This document shows, piece by piece, positions 1 through 6,842 of a stretch of DNA of 33,247 bases. Position numbers and translations under genes: made by a program. The stretch covers positions 1 to 33,247 of the forward strand of contig CALXKS010000055.1 in NCBI GenBank assembly GCA_944389015.1, given 5' to 3'. A model generated the notes under the pieces. It had not been told where the DNA came from and did no database searches. It was given only the letters and a program-made list of their open reading frames with translations. Each line of letters starts with the position of its first letter. Position 1 is the first letter of the stretch. The DNA comes from an uncultured Spirochaetaceae bacterium. GTDB lineage: Bacteria > Spirochaetota > Spirochaetia > Sphaerochaetales > Sphaerochaetaceae.

Positions 1-147
1 GGGAGCCTGGCCCTTCTCCAGCTTATCAAGCTGCAGGAAATTTCTGAATGACTCGGTCTGGATTCCGATAAGATTGGGAAGTTCGCAGACTTCCGGGAGC
101 TCAGAACCGATGTCTACTCTCTTTATGCCTTTGCCCTTGCTGGCCAT
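1..147 (-). CDS. rpoB: RNA polymerase beta subunit, N-terminal fragment
   Basis: Only the first 49 codons are inside the window; the gene runs off the left edge. The protein starts MASKGKGIKRVDIGSELPEV and continues through PNLIGIQTESFRNFLQ, which matches the start of bacterial RpoB, where the 'PNLI.iQ..S...FL' stretch opens the beta1 lobe. The ATG at 147 is preceded by a good GGAGG ribosome site. The gene follows rplL in the usual order, with a structured 129-base gap between them (see 207-253). Identity is supported mainly by that N-terminal motif and by synteny. Confidence 0.93.
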   Translation of the reverse strand, partial: MASKGKGIKRVDIGSELPEVCELPNLIGIQTESFRNFLQLDKLEKGQAP

Positions 148-206
148 CGCTGTACCTCCAAAAAGCACCGAAGTACTTGGTTTTTTCCTGAATCTCTTTA
201 GACACC

Positions 207-253
207 TATGCCATCGGGGGCTCCGATGGCATAGCCTGGGCATGGAGCCCAGG
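207..253 (-). promoter_or_regulatory. Tandem hairpins between rplL and rpoB
   Basis: Two perfect stem-loops lie back to back. Bases 207-217 pair with 223-233 (11 bp, 5-base loop) and 235-241 pair with 247-253 (7 bp, 5-base loop). Neither is followed by a U-run on the minus strand, so a simple full terminator is unlikely. In E. coli the same gap holds a partial attenuator and an RNase III site that set the ratio of L7/L12 to RNA polymerase subunits; a similar processing or attenuation role is inferred here. Confidence 0.6.
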
Positions 254-276
254 ATGAATAGCGGCTGAAAGCCTTA

Positions 277-654
277 TTACTTTACCTCGATTTCGCATCC
301 TGCAGCAGTAAGCTTCTCCTTCATAGAAGCAGCCTCCTCCTTGCTGACGCCTTCCTTGAGTGTTCCGCCGTTCTCGCAGAGATCCTTTGCTTCCTTGAGG
401 CCAAGACCTGTTACAGCTCTGACTTCCTTGATGCAAGCGATCTTCTTTGCAGCATCAACGCTCTTGAGAACAACTGTGAACTCTGTCTGCTCCTCTTCTG
501 CAGCAGCAGCCTCACCAGCACCAGCAGCAGGACCTGCAGCAACAGCAGCAGCTGCGACAACGCCGAACTTCTCCTCCATCATCTTGATGAGGTCAGCAAC
601 GTCCATAACGCTCATCGATGCGATTGACTCAATGATTTCCTCTTTTGTAGCCAT
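277..654 (-). CDS. rplL: Ribosomal protein L7/L12
   Basis: This is the acidic stalk protein of the 50S subunit, present in several copies and recruiting translation GTPases. The 125 residues match the family length. An N-terminal helical dimerisation domain (about 1-33, with [19 protein letters not shown]) leads into an Ala/Gly-rich hinge (about 34-52) and a C-terminal domain (about 53-125) with [21 protein letters not shown] and the conserved [10 protein letters not shown] helix. The ATG at 654 has a GGAGAAGG ribosome site. It lies 63 bases after rplJ and precedes rpoB. Highly confident. Confidence 0.98.
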   Translation of the reverse strand: MATKEEIIESIASMSVMDVADLIKMMEEKFGVVAAAAVAAGPAAGAGEAAAAEEEQTEFTVVLKSVDAAKKIACIKEVRAVTGLGLKEAKDLCENGGTLKEGVSKEEAASMKEKLTAAGCEIEVK

Positions 655-717
655 ATTACCTTCTCCTTATTCGATGTTTTTAACGGTCTAGCAGGTTACG
701 TGAAGACTATGACCGTA

Positions 718-1242
718 TCAGTTAGCTTCAGCAGAAGCACCACCCTTCGACTCGACATATGCGAGAAGAGTAGCAGCAAGCTTCTGTACAGGTGCCTTCA
801 TCGTACCCATGAGGGATGCGATGAGCTCGAGCTTGGTCGGGAGCTTCGAGAGAGCCTCAATCTGATCAGCATTCATCAGCTCACCATCAACGAGTGCGCC
901 TTTGACTGTGATTGTCACGCCATCCTTGTTTGCATTGAAGAGAATCTTCGCAACCGAATTGGCTGTGTCACCCTTGATGAGAGCAACAGCTGTCGGTCCC
1001 TTCATCTCATCATCAGCACCGGTCTTTCCAAGATCGTTGAGAGCAATCTTGGCATAGCGGTTCTTGACAACGCGGTAAGCAGCCTCTTCCTTCCTCAGGC
1101 TCTTCCTGATATCGGTGATCTGCTCAACAGTCATGCCTCTGTAATCGGTGAAGATGAATGAATCGTATCCAGCAAACTCATCCTTGAGTGCCTTTACTGC
1201 ATCTTCCTTAGCAGGAGTAATGCGTGTCTTGTAATTATCCAT
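718..1242 (-). CDS. rplJ: Ribosomal protein L10
   Basis: L10 anchors the L7/L12 dimers to 23S rRNA at the base of the stalk. The protein has 174 residues, the usual length, with the conserved FTDYRGMTVEQ and RVVKNRYAKIAL segments in the rRNA-binding part and an Ala-rich C-terminal helix that carries the L12 dimers. The ATG at 1242 follows a strong GGAGGGA ribosome site. Only 11 bases separate it from rplA, so the long L10-binding leader known upstream of rplJ in enterobacteria is absent here; any autoregulation must act elsewhere. Confidence 0.98.
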   Translation of the reverse strand: MDNYKTRITPAKEDAVKALKDEFAGYDSFIFTDYRGMTVEQITDIRKSLRKEEAAYRVVKNRYAKIALNDLGKTGADDEMKGPTAVALIKGDTANSVAKILFNANKDGVTITVKGALVDGELMNADQIEALSKLPTKLELIASLMGTMKAPVQKLAATLLAYVESKGGASAEAN

Positions 1243-1253
1243 GCCTTCCCTCC

Positions 1254-1949
1254 TTATACAGCTGCAGATGCGGATGCATCCTTAGCATTGACGTGTACGC
1301 CAGGACCCATTGTCGATGAAAGTGCGATGGAAACCACGAAGTCACCCTTTGCATCCGATGGCTTCTTCCTCACGATCTCATCAATAGCAACCTGTGCGTT
1401 CTCTGCGATGGCAGCGGCATCCATGTTTACCTTGCCAACTGCAAGATGGACAACACCTGTCTTGTCGGAGCGGAACTCCACACGGCCCTTATTGAGCTCT
1501 GCGAGTGCTTCCTTGATATCATTTGTGACAGTATGTGTCTTCGGGTTCGGCATGAGGCCTCTTCTTCCGAGGATAGGACCAAGCCTACCTACATCCTTCA
1601 TCATATCCGGAGTTGCGACTGCGACATCGAAATCCATCCAGCCACCCCTGATCTTCTCGATGAGATCTGTATCGCCGACATATGCAGCACCAGCAGCCTT
1701 TGCCTCCTCTGCCTTGTCGCCCTTTGCGAAGACGAGAACTCTCTTCTGGGCCATGAACTGGTTAGGAAGAACAACGGTATCTCTGACAGACTGGCTCTTC
1801 TTGAGAGTGAGCGTCACTGAAAGCTCGACAGTCTCCGTGAACTTCGCATAAGCGCAGCTCTTCACAAGCTCTGCCGCTTCCTGAAGCGTATAGAGCTTTG
1901 TTCTGTCGATCTTCTTTACAGCTTCCTGATATTTCTTTCCTCTTTTCAT
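1254..1949 (-). CDS. rplA: Ribosomal protein L1
   Basis: L1 forms the mobile stalk near the E site and in many bacteria represses its own operon by binding the rplK leader. The 231-residue protein carries the hallmark segments [33 protein letters not shown] (the L1 signature), [14 protein letters not shown] and a C-terminal [10 protein letters not shown]. It starts one base after the rplK stop, and its GGAG ribosome site lies inside the end of rplK, so translation of the two is probably coupled. Confidence 0.98.
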   Translation of the reverse strand: MKRGKKYQEAVKKIDRTKLYTLQEAAELVKSCAYAKFTETVELSVTLTLKKSQSVRDTVVLPNQFMAQKRVLVFAKGDKAEEAKAAGAAYVGDTDLIEKIRGGWMDFDVAVATPDMMKDVGRLGPILGRRGLMPNPKTHTVTNDIKEALAELNKGRVEFRSDKTGVVHLAVGKVNMDAAAIAENAQVAIDEIVRKKPSDAKGDFVVSIALSSTMGPGVHVNAKDASASAAV

Positions 1950-1950
1950 C

Positions 1951-2382
1951 TTACTTCTCCACCTCTACACCCATGGAGCGGGCTGTGCCAGCTATGATTC
2001 TCTTTGCTGCATCCATATCGTTTGCATTGAGATCCTCAAACTTGGTCTTGGCGATTTCCGTAAGCTGTGCATCAGTAAGCGTGCCGACCTTTGCCTTATT
2101 CGGTGTGCCGGATGCTGTCTGAAGGCCAAGAGCCTTCTTGATGAGCACTGCTGCTGGAGGAGTCTTGAGGATGAAAGAGAAGCTCTTATCCTGATAGACT
2201 GTGATGATAACAGGAAGGATGAGTCCAGGTTCATAACCCTTTGTCTTGTCATTGAACTGCTGGACGAACTGTGGGGCACTGACACCATGAGGGCCAAGTG
2301 CTGGACCGATCGGTGGTGCCGGCGTAGCCTTCTGGGCAGGACACTGCAGCTTGATTACCGCAGTAACCTTCTTCTTTGCCAT
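1951..2382 (-). CDS. rplK: Ribosomal protein L11
   Basis: L11 binds the GTPase-associated region of 23S rRNA. The 143-residue protein opens with [20 protein letters not shown] and contains [22 protein letters not shown], typical of the Pro-rich N-terminal domain, and ends in the rRNA-binding C-terminal domain ([13 protein letters not shown]). The start at 2382 has a GGAG ribosome site. A 145-base leader with strong secondary structure separates it from nusG (see 2402-2488). Confidence 0.98.
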   Translation of the reverse strand: MAKKKVTAVIKLQCPAQKATPAPPIGPALGPHGVSAPQFVQQFNDKTKGYEPGLILPVIITVYQDKSFSFILKTPPAAVLIKKALGLQTASGTPNKAKVGTLTDAQLTEIAKTKFEDLNANDMDAAKRIIAGTARSMGVEVEK

Positions 2383-2401
2383 TTTAGTCTCCTTACGCTC
2401 T

Positions 2402-2488
2402 GGAGCCTGGTCTGAGCTGACCGATAACGCTGGGCTCCGCGCTGGTATTAACGCTCTTCAACGAAGAGCTCCCACCCTGCATGCAGGG
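2402..2488 (-). promoter_or_regulatory. Structured rplK leader, candidate L1-binding site
   Basis: The gap between nusG and rplK folds strongly. On the minus strand there is a perfect 14-base palindrome (2475-2488), a 7-bp hairpin around 2454-2470, and a helix in which GGAGCC pairs with GGCTCC (2432-2437 with 2402-2407) and encloses an asymmetric internal loop (10 bases on one side, 1 on the other) and an inner GGTC/GACC stem. L1 autoregulation sites have two short helices around an asymmetric loop, so this is a reasonable candidate, but the conserved L1-contact bases were not verified. Confidence 0.4.
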
Positions 2489-2527
2489 GAGATTTCAAAT
2501 TAATGTAAAAAACCAATGGCCCTGGAC

Positions 2528-3100
2528 TTATACCAGGACCTTCTCAACCTGAGAGAAATCAACCTCAACAGGTGTCGAGCGGCCGAAGATCTGCACAGAG
2601 AGGCGAAGCCTTCCCTTTGCATTATCGACCTCATCAATAGTTCCGTTGAATGACGCGAACGGACCGGAGATGACCTTGACCTCCTCTCCCTTCTCGAAAT
2701 CCTGCTTCGGACGGAACACCTTCTCCTCAGGCATCTCACCTGTACGGCGGAGAATATCGCTATGCTCACGTGCAGTAAGCGGCTTTGGAGGATTCTTTCC
2801 TGTCTTGTCTGCGGTAAGGAAGCCAGTCACTCCCTGGATCCTGGCAATCTTGGCTGTAACAGTACGCCATGTATTCTCTGGAAGATCGAGCTCGACGAGA
2901 ATATATCCTGGGATGACCTTCTTCATCTCCATCTTCTTCTCGCCCTTGTCGTTGATTACCGGAACCTGCTCCATTGGTACACTGACACCAGTGCAGTATG
3001 CAGCAAACTCACCATCGGAAGCGCGAAGCTTATTGATGATTCTCTCTATCTTCTGCTCGTATCCTGTGTATGTATGTACTACGTACCAGCCTCTTGCCAT
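2528..3100 (-). CDS. nusG: Transcription termination/antitermination factor NusG
   Basis: NusG binds RNA polymerase and couples it to Rho or to the leading ribosome. The 190-residue protein begins MARGWYVVHTYTGYEQKIE, the conserved NGN-domain start, contains GYILVELDLPENTWRTV and GVTGFL, and ends in a KOW domain (FEKGEEVKVISGPFASFNGTI). A short charged stretch around residues 45-60 lengthens the NGN domain slightly. Its AGGTGG ribosome site lies in the 3' end of secE, 8 bases upstream, so the two are one operon. Confidence 0.97.
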   Translation of the reverse strand: MARGWYVVHTYTGYEQKIERIINKLRASDGEFAAYCTGVSVPMEQVPVINDKGEKKMEMKKVIPGYILVELDLPENTWRTVTAKIARIQGVTGFLTADKTGKNPPKPLTAREHSDILRRTGEMPEEKVFRPKQDFEKGEEVKVISGPFASFNGTIDEVDNAKGRLRLSVQIFGRSTPVEVDFSQVEKVLV

Positions 3101-3108
3101 CTTACCAC

Positions 3109-3288
3109 CTAGAAAATAAGGTCAAGCCCAAGCCCGAGAAGCGTATCAACAAGACCAAGCACTACTGCAAAAGCGATGGTCGAAATGATAACAATCCAGG
3201 TCGAATGGATAACAACCTGCTTAGAAGGCCAGGAAACCTTCTTCATCTCAAGCCAGCATTCCTTGAAATATCTTCCGATTTTCTTCAT
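3109..3288 (-). CDS. secE: Preprotein translocase subunit SecE
   Basis: This short gene encodes 59 residues starting MKKIGRYFKECWLEMKKVSW. SecE clamps the two halves of SecY. Minimal SecE proteins have an amphipathic helix with the motif 'E(L/M)KKV.WP' and one membrane helix; here EMKKVSWPSK is followed by a hydrophobic segment (about residues 26-48, with VIISTIAFAVVLG). It sits directly upstream of nusG, its normal neighbour, and just after tRNA-Trp. Confidence 0.95.
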   Translation of the reverse strand: MKKIGRYFKECWLEMKKVSWPSKQVVIHSTWIVIISTIAFAVVLGLVDTLLGLGLDLIF

Positions 3289-3320
3289 TGACTGTTCCTC
3301 AGAGAAATCCAGAGTGCCAG

Positions 3321-3394
3321 CAGGCCAGGTAGGATTCGAACCTACAACACCCGGTTTTGGAGACCAGTGCTCTAGCCGTTGGAGCTACTGACCT
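3321..3394 (-). tRNA. trnW: tRNA-Trp (CCA anticodon)
   Basis: A 74-base cloverleaf is visible. The 7-bp acceptor stem (AGGTCAG with CTGGCCT) has one G-U pair. The D arm GCTC/GAGC follows, then anticodon stem CTGGT/ACCGG enclosing CTCCAAA (anticodon CCA), and a T arm GTAGG/CCTAC with loop TTCGAAT. The 3' CCA is not encoded. It lies between rpmG and secE, as in spirochaetes and many other bacteria. Confidence 0.96.
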
Positions 3395-3419
3395 GCTCGC
3401 ACCCTGGAGAATTTCCCTC

Positions 3420-3599
3420 TTATTTTATCTTTGTCTCGCGATGCAGCGTGTGCTTGTGCTCGAACGGGCAATACTTCATAAGCTCAAGCTTACCCGGAGT
3501 ATTGCGGCGGTTCTTCTCCGTCGTATAGTTCTTCTGCTTGCACTCCGTGCACTGAAGAGCAATCTTCTCTACTGGTCCTTTCTTCTTTGAGCTAGCCAT
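3420..3599 (-). CDS. rpmG: Ribosomal protein L33
   Basis: The 59-residue product starts [17 protein letters not shown] and contains [20 protein letters not shown] and [18 protein letters not shown], which identifies L33 of the large subunit. In zinc-binding L33 there are two CxxC pairs. Here the first pair (CTEC) is intact, but the second reads CPFE, so the fourth ligand is missing and zinc binding is probably lost or incomplete. The gene lies between tRNA-Thr and tRNA-Trp in the same transcript. Confidence 0.96.
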   Translation of the reverse strand: MASSKKKGPVEKIALQCTECKQKNYTTEKNRRNTPGKLELMKYCPFEHKHTLHRETKIK

Positions 3600-3626
3600 C
3601 TATATATACTCCTCAAAAATTCTAAA

Positions 3627-3699
3627 AGCCTCCGAGCGGATTTGAACCGCTGACCCCAACCTTACCATGGTTGTGCTCTACCGACTGAGCTACAGAGGC
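3627..3699 (-). tRNA. trnT: tRNA-Thr (GGT anticodon)
   Basis: A 73-base cloverleaf: acceptor GCCTCTG pairs with CGGAGGC, D arm GCTC/GAGC, anticodon stem CAACC/GGTTG around ATGGTAA (anticodon GGT), and T arm AGCGG/CCGCT with loop TTCAAAT. The CCA end is not encoded. It is the first gene behind the promoter at 3732-3760, so the tRNA leads the ribosomal operon and must be released by processing. Confidence 0.95.
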
Positions 3700-3731
3700 A
3701 AATCACGCCCTGAATGCGACATGCGTTTGGT

Positions 3732-3760
3732 ATAATAGCAGAATCGATATTCCTTGGCAA
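3732..3760 (-). promoter_or_regulatory. Promoter of the tRNA-Thr/ribosomal operon
   Basis: On the minus strand TTGCCA (3755-3760) and TATTAT (3732-3737) are spaced by 17 bases, a sigma-70-type arrangement. The -10 box ends about 33 bases before the tRNA-Thr 5' end. No other good promoter is seen before rpmG. Confidence 0.7.
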
Positions 3761-3786
3761 TAGTCTGTCCTCAATAAAGACCAAAT

Positions 3787-4419
3787 TCACAGACACATGG
3801 ATTTCAGGCCAGTGCCGCATACACTGCAGAGACAACAGGAGGAACACTCTGCTTTCTTCCTGCAGATCGCGATGCAGTGCTGGAGTACAAGCCAGTGGAA
3901 CTGTCCATATACCAGAGCATCCAGAGGCAGTCCCTTATTGATGTATCCTCTTATATCATTATCGGAACGGAAAGAACAGCCGATACGGGAAAGAAGCCTG
4001 CGAGTATAGGCATCGACAACGAATGCTGGCCGATGAAGCGCATACAGAAGAATCACATCAGCTGTCTCCTCGCCCACCCCGCGGATTGACAGAAGGCTGG
4101 AACGGAGCTTGATGGAAGGGACACTGTCTGAGTTCTCGTGCTTTTCCCACCAAGCGGCAAGGGACTTGATCGTCATTGCCTTTGAATGGAAGAATCCGCA
4201 GGGACGTATAAGATCCTCAAGAGCTTCCAAATCCATGGCGATGATCTCCTCAGGAGCAGGAACAGCCCCCATCGCTTCTGTTGTCTTCACGACATTGCGC
4301 CATGATGTATTCTGGACAAGGACGGATTGGAATACAACAGTGAATGGATCATCCGACCACCATGGCGGTGTGCCATACTCTTCCAGAAGCATCGCATAAA
4401 GCTTATCTGAGCTTATCAT
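3787..4419 (-). CDS. HhH-GPD DNA glycosylase, endonuclease III/MagIII-like
   Basis: This is a base-excision repair glycosylase of the Nth superfamily (210 residues). The helix-hairpin-helix region reads LLSIRGVGEETADVILLYAL, followed by FVVDAYTRRLLSRIG, where Asp in VDAYT is the conserved catalytic aspartate. The position of the Nth catalytic lysine (GVGxKTA) holds Glu, as in the MagIII/COG2231 3-methyladenine glycosylase group, so the enzyme is more likely to remove alkylated bases than oxidised pyrimidines. The C-terminus has four cysteines in a CX5CX2CX5C pattern that fits a [4Fe-4S] cluster. The start overlaps the stop of the upstream radical SAM gene (ATGA), so both are co-translated. 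Confidence 0.87.
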   Translation of the reverse strand: MISSDKLYAMLLEEYGTPPWWSDDPFTVVFQSVLVQNTSWRNVVKTTEAMGAVPAPEEIIAMDLEALEDLIRPCGFFHSKAMTIKSLAAWWEKHENSDSVPSIKLRSSLLSIRGVGEETADVILLYALHRPAFVVDAYTRRLLSRIGCSFRSDNDIRGYINKGLPLDALVYGQFHWLVLQHCIAICRKKAECSSCCLCSVCGTGLKSMCL

Positions 4420-5282
4420 CGCACCTTCCTGATCCTCTCATGGTAGAAATAATTCACAATCAATGGCTTTGCTTCGAAAGGACGGCGCATGCTGTCATCA
4501 TTCACAGTATATTCCATCCCGCATCCAAGGGCGAAATCCCGCATCTCCTCATCCAGGGATTCCCAGTATCCCATATCGCCATGATTGTATATCTCCTCGT
4601 AAAGCGGCAGGAGTCCTGCATGCTTCTCCTTTATGTACTTCAGCACCGGGCCTTTGAATGAGCCCCGGAGATTGAGATTCTCAAGCCAGATGAGGTTGCA
4701 GTACGATCCAGCCTCTGCGATGATTGCCTTAACATCGGTTATTCCCGGGAATATCGGTGAGATGAAGCAGGTTGTCCGTATGCCTGCATCATGGAAGAGT
4801 CTCATTGCCTTCAGCCGTCTTCCAATCGGGACAGCCCTGTCCATATCGCTCCTGAAAGACTCATCAAGTGTATTCACAGACCAGGAGACACGCGCATCAG
4901 GGAAAGTCCTGATGAGATCCATATCACGCAGCACAAGATCGGACTTGGTTGCGATGCTGATCCGGGCCCCGCTTCCCTTCAATTCCTCAAGGAGCTTCCG
5001 CGTCCTCCCGAACTGCTCCTCCTGTGGATTGTATGGATCGGTCACAGAGCCTATGAATATCTCCCTGCCTCTGTACTTCTCAGGATTCCCTATCGGCTTC
5101 CACTCCTTGACATCGAGGAACTCTCCACATGGCTCGGTATGCCCTGTGAACCGTTTCATGAATGAAGCATAGCAGTACATGCATCCATGCGTGCATCCGG
5201 TATATGGATTAGCCGAGAATTCGCATACGGGAAGACTGGACTTGACAAGTATACTGCGCGTCTCTGTATTTCTGATGACCAT
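4416..5282 (-). CDS. Radical SAM protein, spore photoproduct lyase-like (COG1533)
   Basis: The 288-residue product (counted from the ATG at 5282) has the radical SAM motif CTHGCMYC (CX3CX2C) near residue 30, then the typical IFIGSVTDPYNPQEE and SIATKSDLVLRDMDLI stretches of the SPL-like 'DNA repair photolyase' family. Family members are annotated as DNA-repair enzymes, but most have unproven substrates. An upstream in-frame ATG at 5324 lies within the terminator of the preceding gene and is rejected. The ATG at 5282 has no Shine-Dalgarno, but a TATAAT box lies exactly six bases upstream, which suggests a leaderless message. It forms an operon with the HhH glycosylase downstream. Confidence 0.85.
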   Translation of the reverse strand: MVIRNTETRSILVKSSLPVCEFSANPYTGCTHGCMYCYASFMKRFTGHTEPCGEFLDVKEWKPIGNPEKYRGREIFIGSVTDPYNPQEEQFGRTRKLLEELKGSGARISIATKSDLVLRDMDLIRTFPDARVSWSVNTLDESFRSDMDRAVPIGRRLKAMRLFHDAGIRTTCFISPIFPGITDVKAIIAEAGSYCNLIWLENLNLRGSFKGPVLKYIKEKHAGLLPLYEEIYNHGDMGYWESLDEEMRDFALGCGMEYTVNDDSMRRPFEAKPLIVNYFYHERIRKVR

Positions 5283-5288
5283 GCATCG

Positions 5289-5317
5289 ATTATAAGACAA
5301 GAAGGGAAAGAATAAAC
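5289..5317 (-). promoter_or_regulatory. Promoter giving a probable leaderless mRNA
   Basis: A perfect TATAAT (5289-5294, minus strand) ends six bases before the ATG at 5282, so transcription should begin at or next to the start codon. The -35 region is weak (TTTATT with 16-base spacing or GTTTAT with 17). No Shine-Dalgarno is possible in such a short leader. Confidence 0.5.
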
Positions 5318-5331
5318 CCGGCATTGCCGGG
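5317..5331 (-). terminator. Terminator of the amino-acid ABC transporter operon
   Basis: On the minus strand CCCGGC, a three-base loop, and GCCGGG are followed by TTTATTCTTT. The hairpin begins eight bases after the permease stop codon. The U-run is interrupted, so efficiency may be moderate. Confidence 0.65.
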
Positions 5332-5339
5332 CAATGGAA

Positions 5340-6842
5340 TCATTCCTCTTCCTTTATCCCTCTCAGGATCTTATCCTTCTTGCGCCTTCTCGGATCGATT
5401 GCATGCTCTACAAGCGTTACGATCTTCGTAAGCACTGCCGAGAGAACGAAGTACATGATCGCAGTAACGATAAGCGGGAAGAAAGCCTCGTATGTCCTGC
5501 TCCTGACAAGGTCGCTTATCTTCGTCAGATCAAGCACAGCGATGTATCCGACAACGGAGGTCTCTTTGATCAGTGTGACAACCTCATTGCGGTATATCGG
5601 AAGGAAGTGCTGTGCGGCCTGAGGCAATATGATTCTGAAGAAACTCTGGCGCTCGGAGTATCCAAGGGCCCTCGAAGCTTCGAACTGCCCCCTTCCGATC
5701 GCATTGCAGCCGACCCGGAGCATATCGATCATCGCACAGGCGAACATCAGCGAGAAACCCACTACAGATACCCATGTCCCACTGAGCTCTGAGGATCCGA
5801 ATACAATGTAGTAAAGGATCATCAGCAGAAGGACTGTCGGCATGCCATGGATCAGCCAGAGGAAGAAATTCGTGATACCGTTTGCGATCCTGCTTCCTTT
5901 CCTGCAGAGCATGTAGACAATGAAGCCCAGGACAGTTCCTGCGATAATCGATGTGATTGTGATAAGGAACGTCAGCCCTGCGCCCTGGACGAAGAGCTCC
6001 CATCTGGATTCCCTTATGAAGGTTTTCTCAAAGCTGAGAGCCAGAGAATCAAAGAAGCCAAGCACCTCATCGGACTCTCCCTGGATAACGACACGGATAG
6101 GCGTTGAATAGTAAACATCGGAGAGTGTTCCAGTCTCATTTCTCTCTGCGCTGACGACGATATTCATTCCGATATCATACTTGCCGCTCTCCACTCCAGG
6201 GGCTATTGCCTCGAACGGAACCTCATAGAACTCAGGCGTATAGCCATAGGCTCTGGCGAAACGGCAGATGAAATCGGCATCGAAGCCTGAGATATGCCCG
6301 TTGCTTATGAATGAGAAAGGCTCATACCCGCCCTCGACGGCAACGGCTATCGTACCGTTCTCCCCAGTGAATCCCGTAACATCGCAGGTATCGTTGACAG
6401 GATCGAAATCGGCGATCCAATAGTCATAAAGCTCGTCAAGAAGACCATTCTCCCAGCTATCGGCAATGAACTGGTTAAGCTCGGCAAGCAGCCTGTCCTG
6501 CCTCTCGTTCTCTCCGATTATGCATGTTGCATCGATATATCCTGCAGGCTCCTCAAGCACAGCAAGATCCGGATGGTTCTTCTTCTGGACTCCATAGCTC
6601 ACTTCTTCTATAAGATAGCCATCGATCTTCCCTGACTTCAGGGCAAGGATCATATCATTCGGCATCGTATAGTACTGGAAAGTGGTATCTGGCACCCTTT
6701 CGCGTATGAGTTCCTCATACAGGACGGCGGTCTGCACACCGATACCATGCCCATTGAGGTCTTCGATAGTGCTGAATTCCGCGGCAGACAGGAGCGAAAC
6801 GGCAAGACAAAGCATAACAGGTAATAAAAGAAGCCTTCTCAT
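5340..6842 (-). CDS. Polar amino-acid ABC transporter, substrate-binding domain fused to permease
   Basis: This 500-residue protein joins a secreted solute-binding region to the membrane channel. It starts at 6842 (MRRLLLLPVMLCLAVSLLSA, a signal peptide), with ribosome site GGAGGAG; the ORF extends further upstream but without support. Residues about 25-145 look like the second half of an SBP_bac_3 domain (IEDLNGHGIGVQTAV to LLDELYDYWI). Residues about 160-255 look like its first half (GTIAVAVEGGYEPFSF to SERNETG-like SAERNETGTLSDVYYST), so the two halves are in swapped order. Residues about 275-490 are a BPD_transp_1 permease of the GlnP/HisMQ type with EASRALGYSERQSFFRIILP. Its start overlaps the stop of the ATPase gene by one base (TGATG). 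The substrate is probably a polar amino acid; which one cannot be told. Confidence 0.88.
   Translation of the reverse strand: MRRLLLLPVMLCLAVSLLSAAEFSTIEDLNGHGIGVQTAVLYEELIRERVPDTTFQYYTMPNDMILALKSGKIDGYLIEEVSYGVQKKNHPDLAVLEEPAGYIDATCIIGENERQDRLLAELNQFIADSWENGLLDELYDYWIADFDPVNDTCDVTGFTGENGTIAVAVEGGYEPFSFISNGHISGFDADFICRFARAYGYTPEFYEVPFEAIAPGVESGKYDIGMNIVVSAERNETGTLSDVYYSTPIRVVIQGESDEVLGFFDSLALSFEKTFIRESRWELFVQGAGLTFLITITSIIAGTVLGFIVYMLCRKGSRIANGITNFFLWLIHGMPTVLLLMILYYIVFGSSELSGTWVSVVGFSLMFACAMIDMLRVGCNAIGRGQFEASRALGYSERQSFFRIILPQAAQHFLPIYRNEVVTLIKETSVVGYIAVLDLTKISDLVRSRTYEAFFPLIVTAIMYFVLSAVLTKIVTLVEHAIDPRRRKKDKILRGIKEEE

Noticed and set aside
5283..5324. Longer start of the radical SAM gene at 5324
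   Set aside because: The extra codons lie inside the upstream gene's terminator hairpin and have no ribosome site or family similarity.
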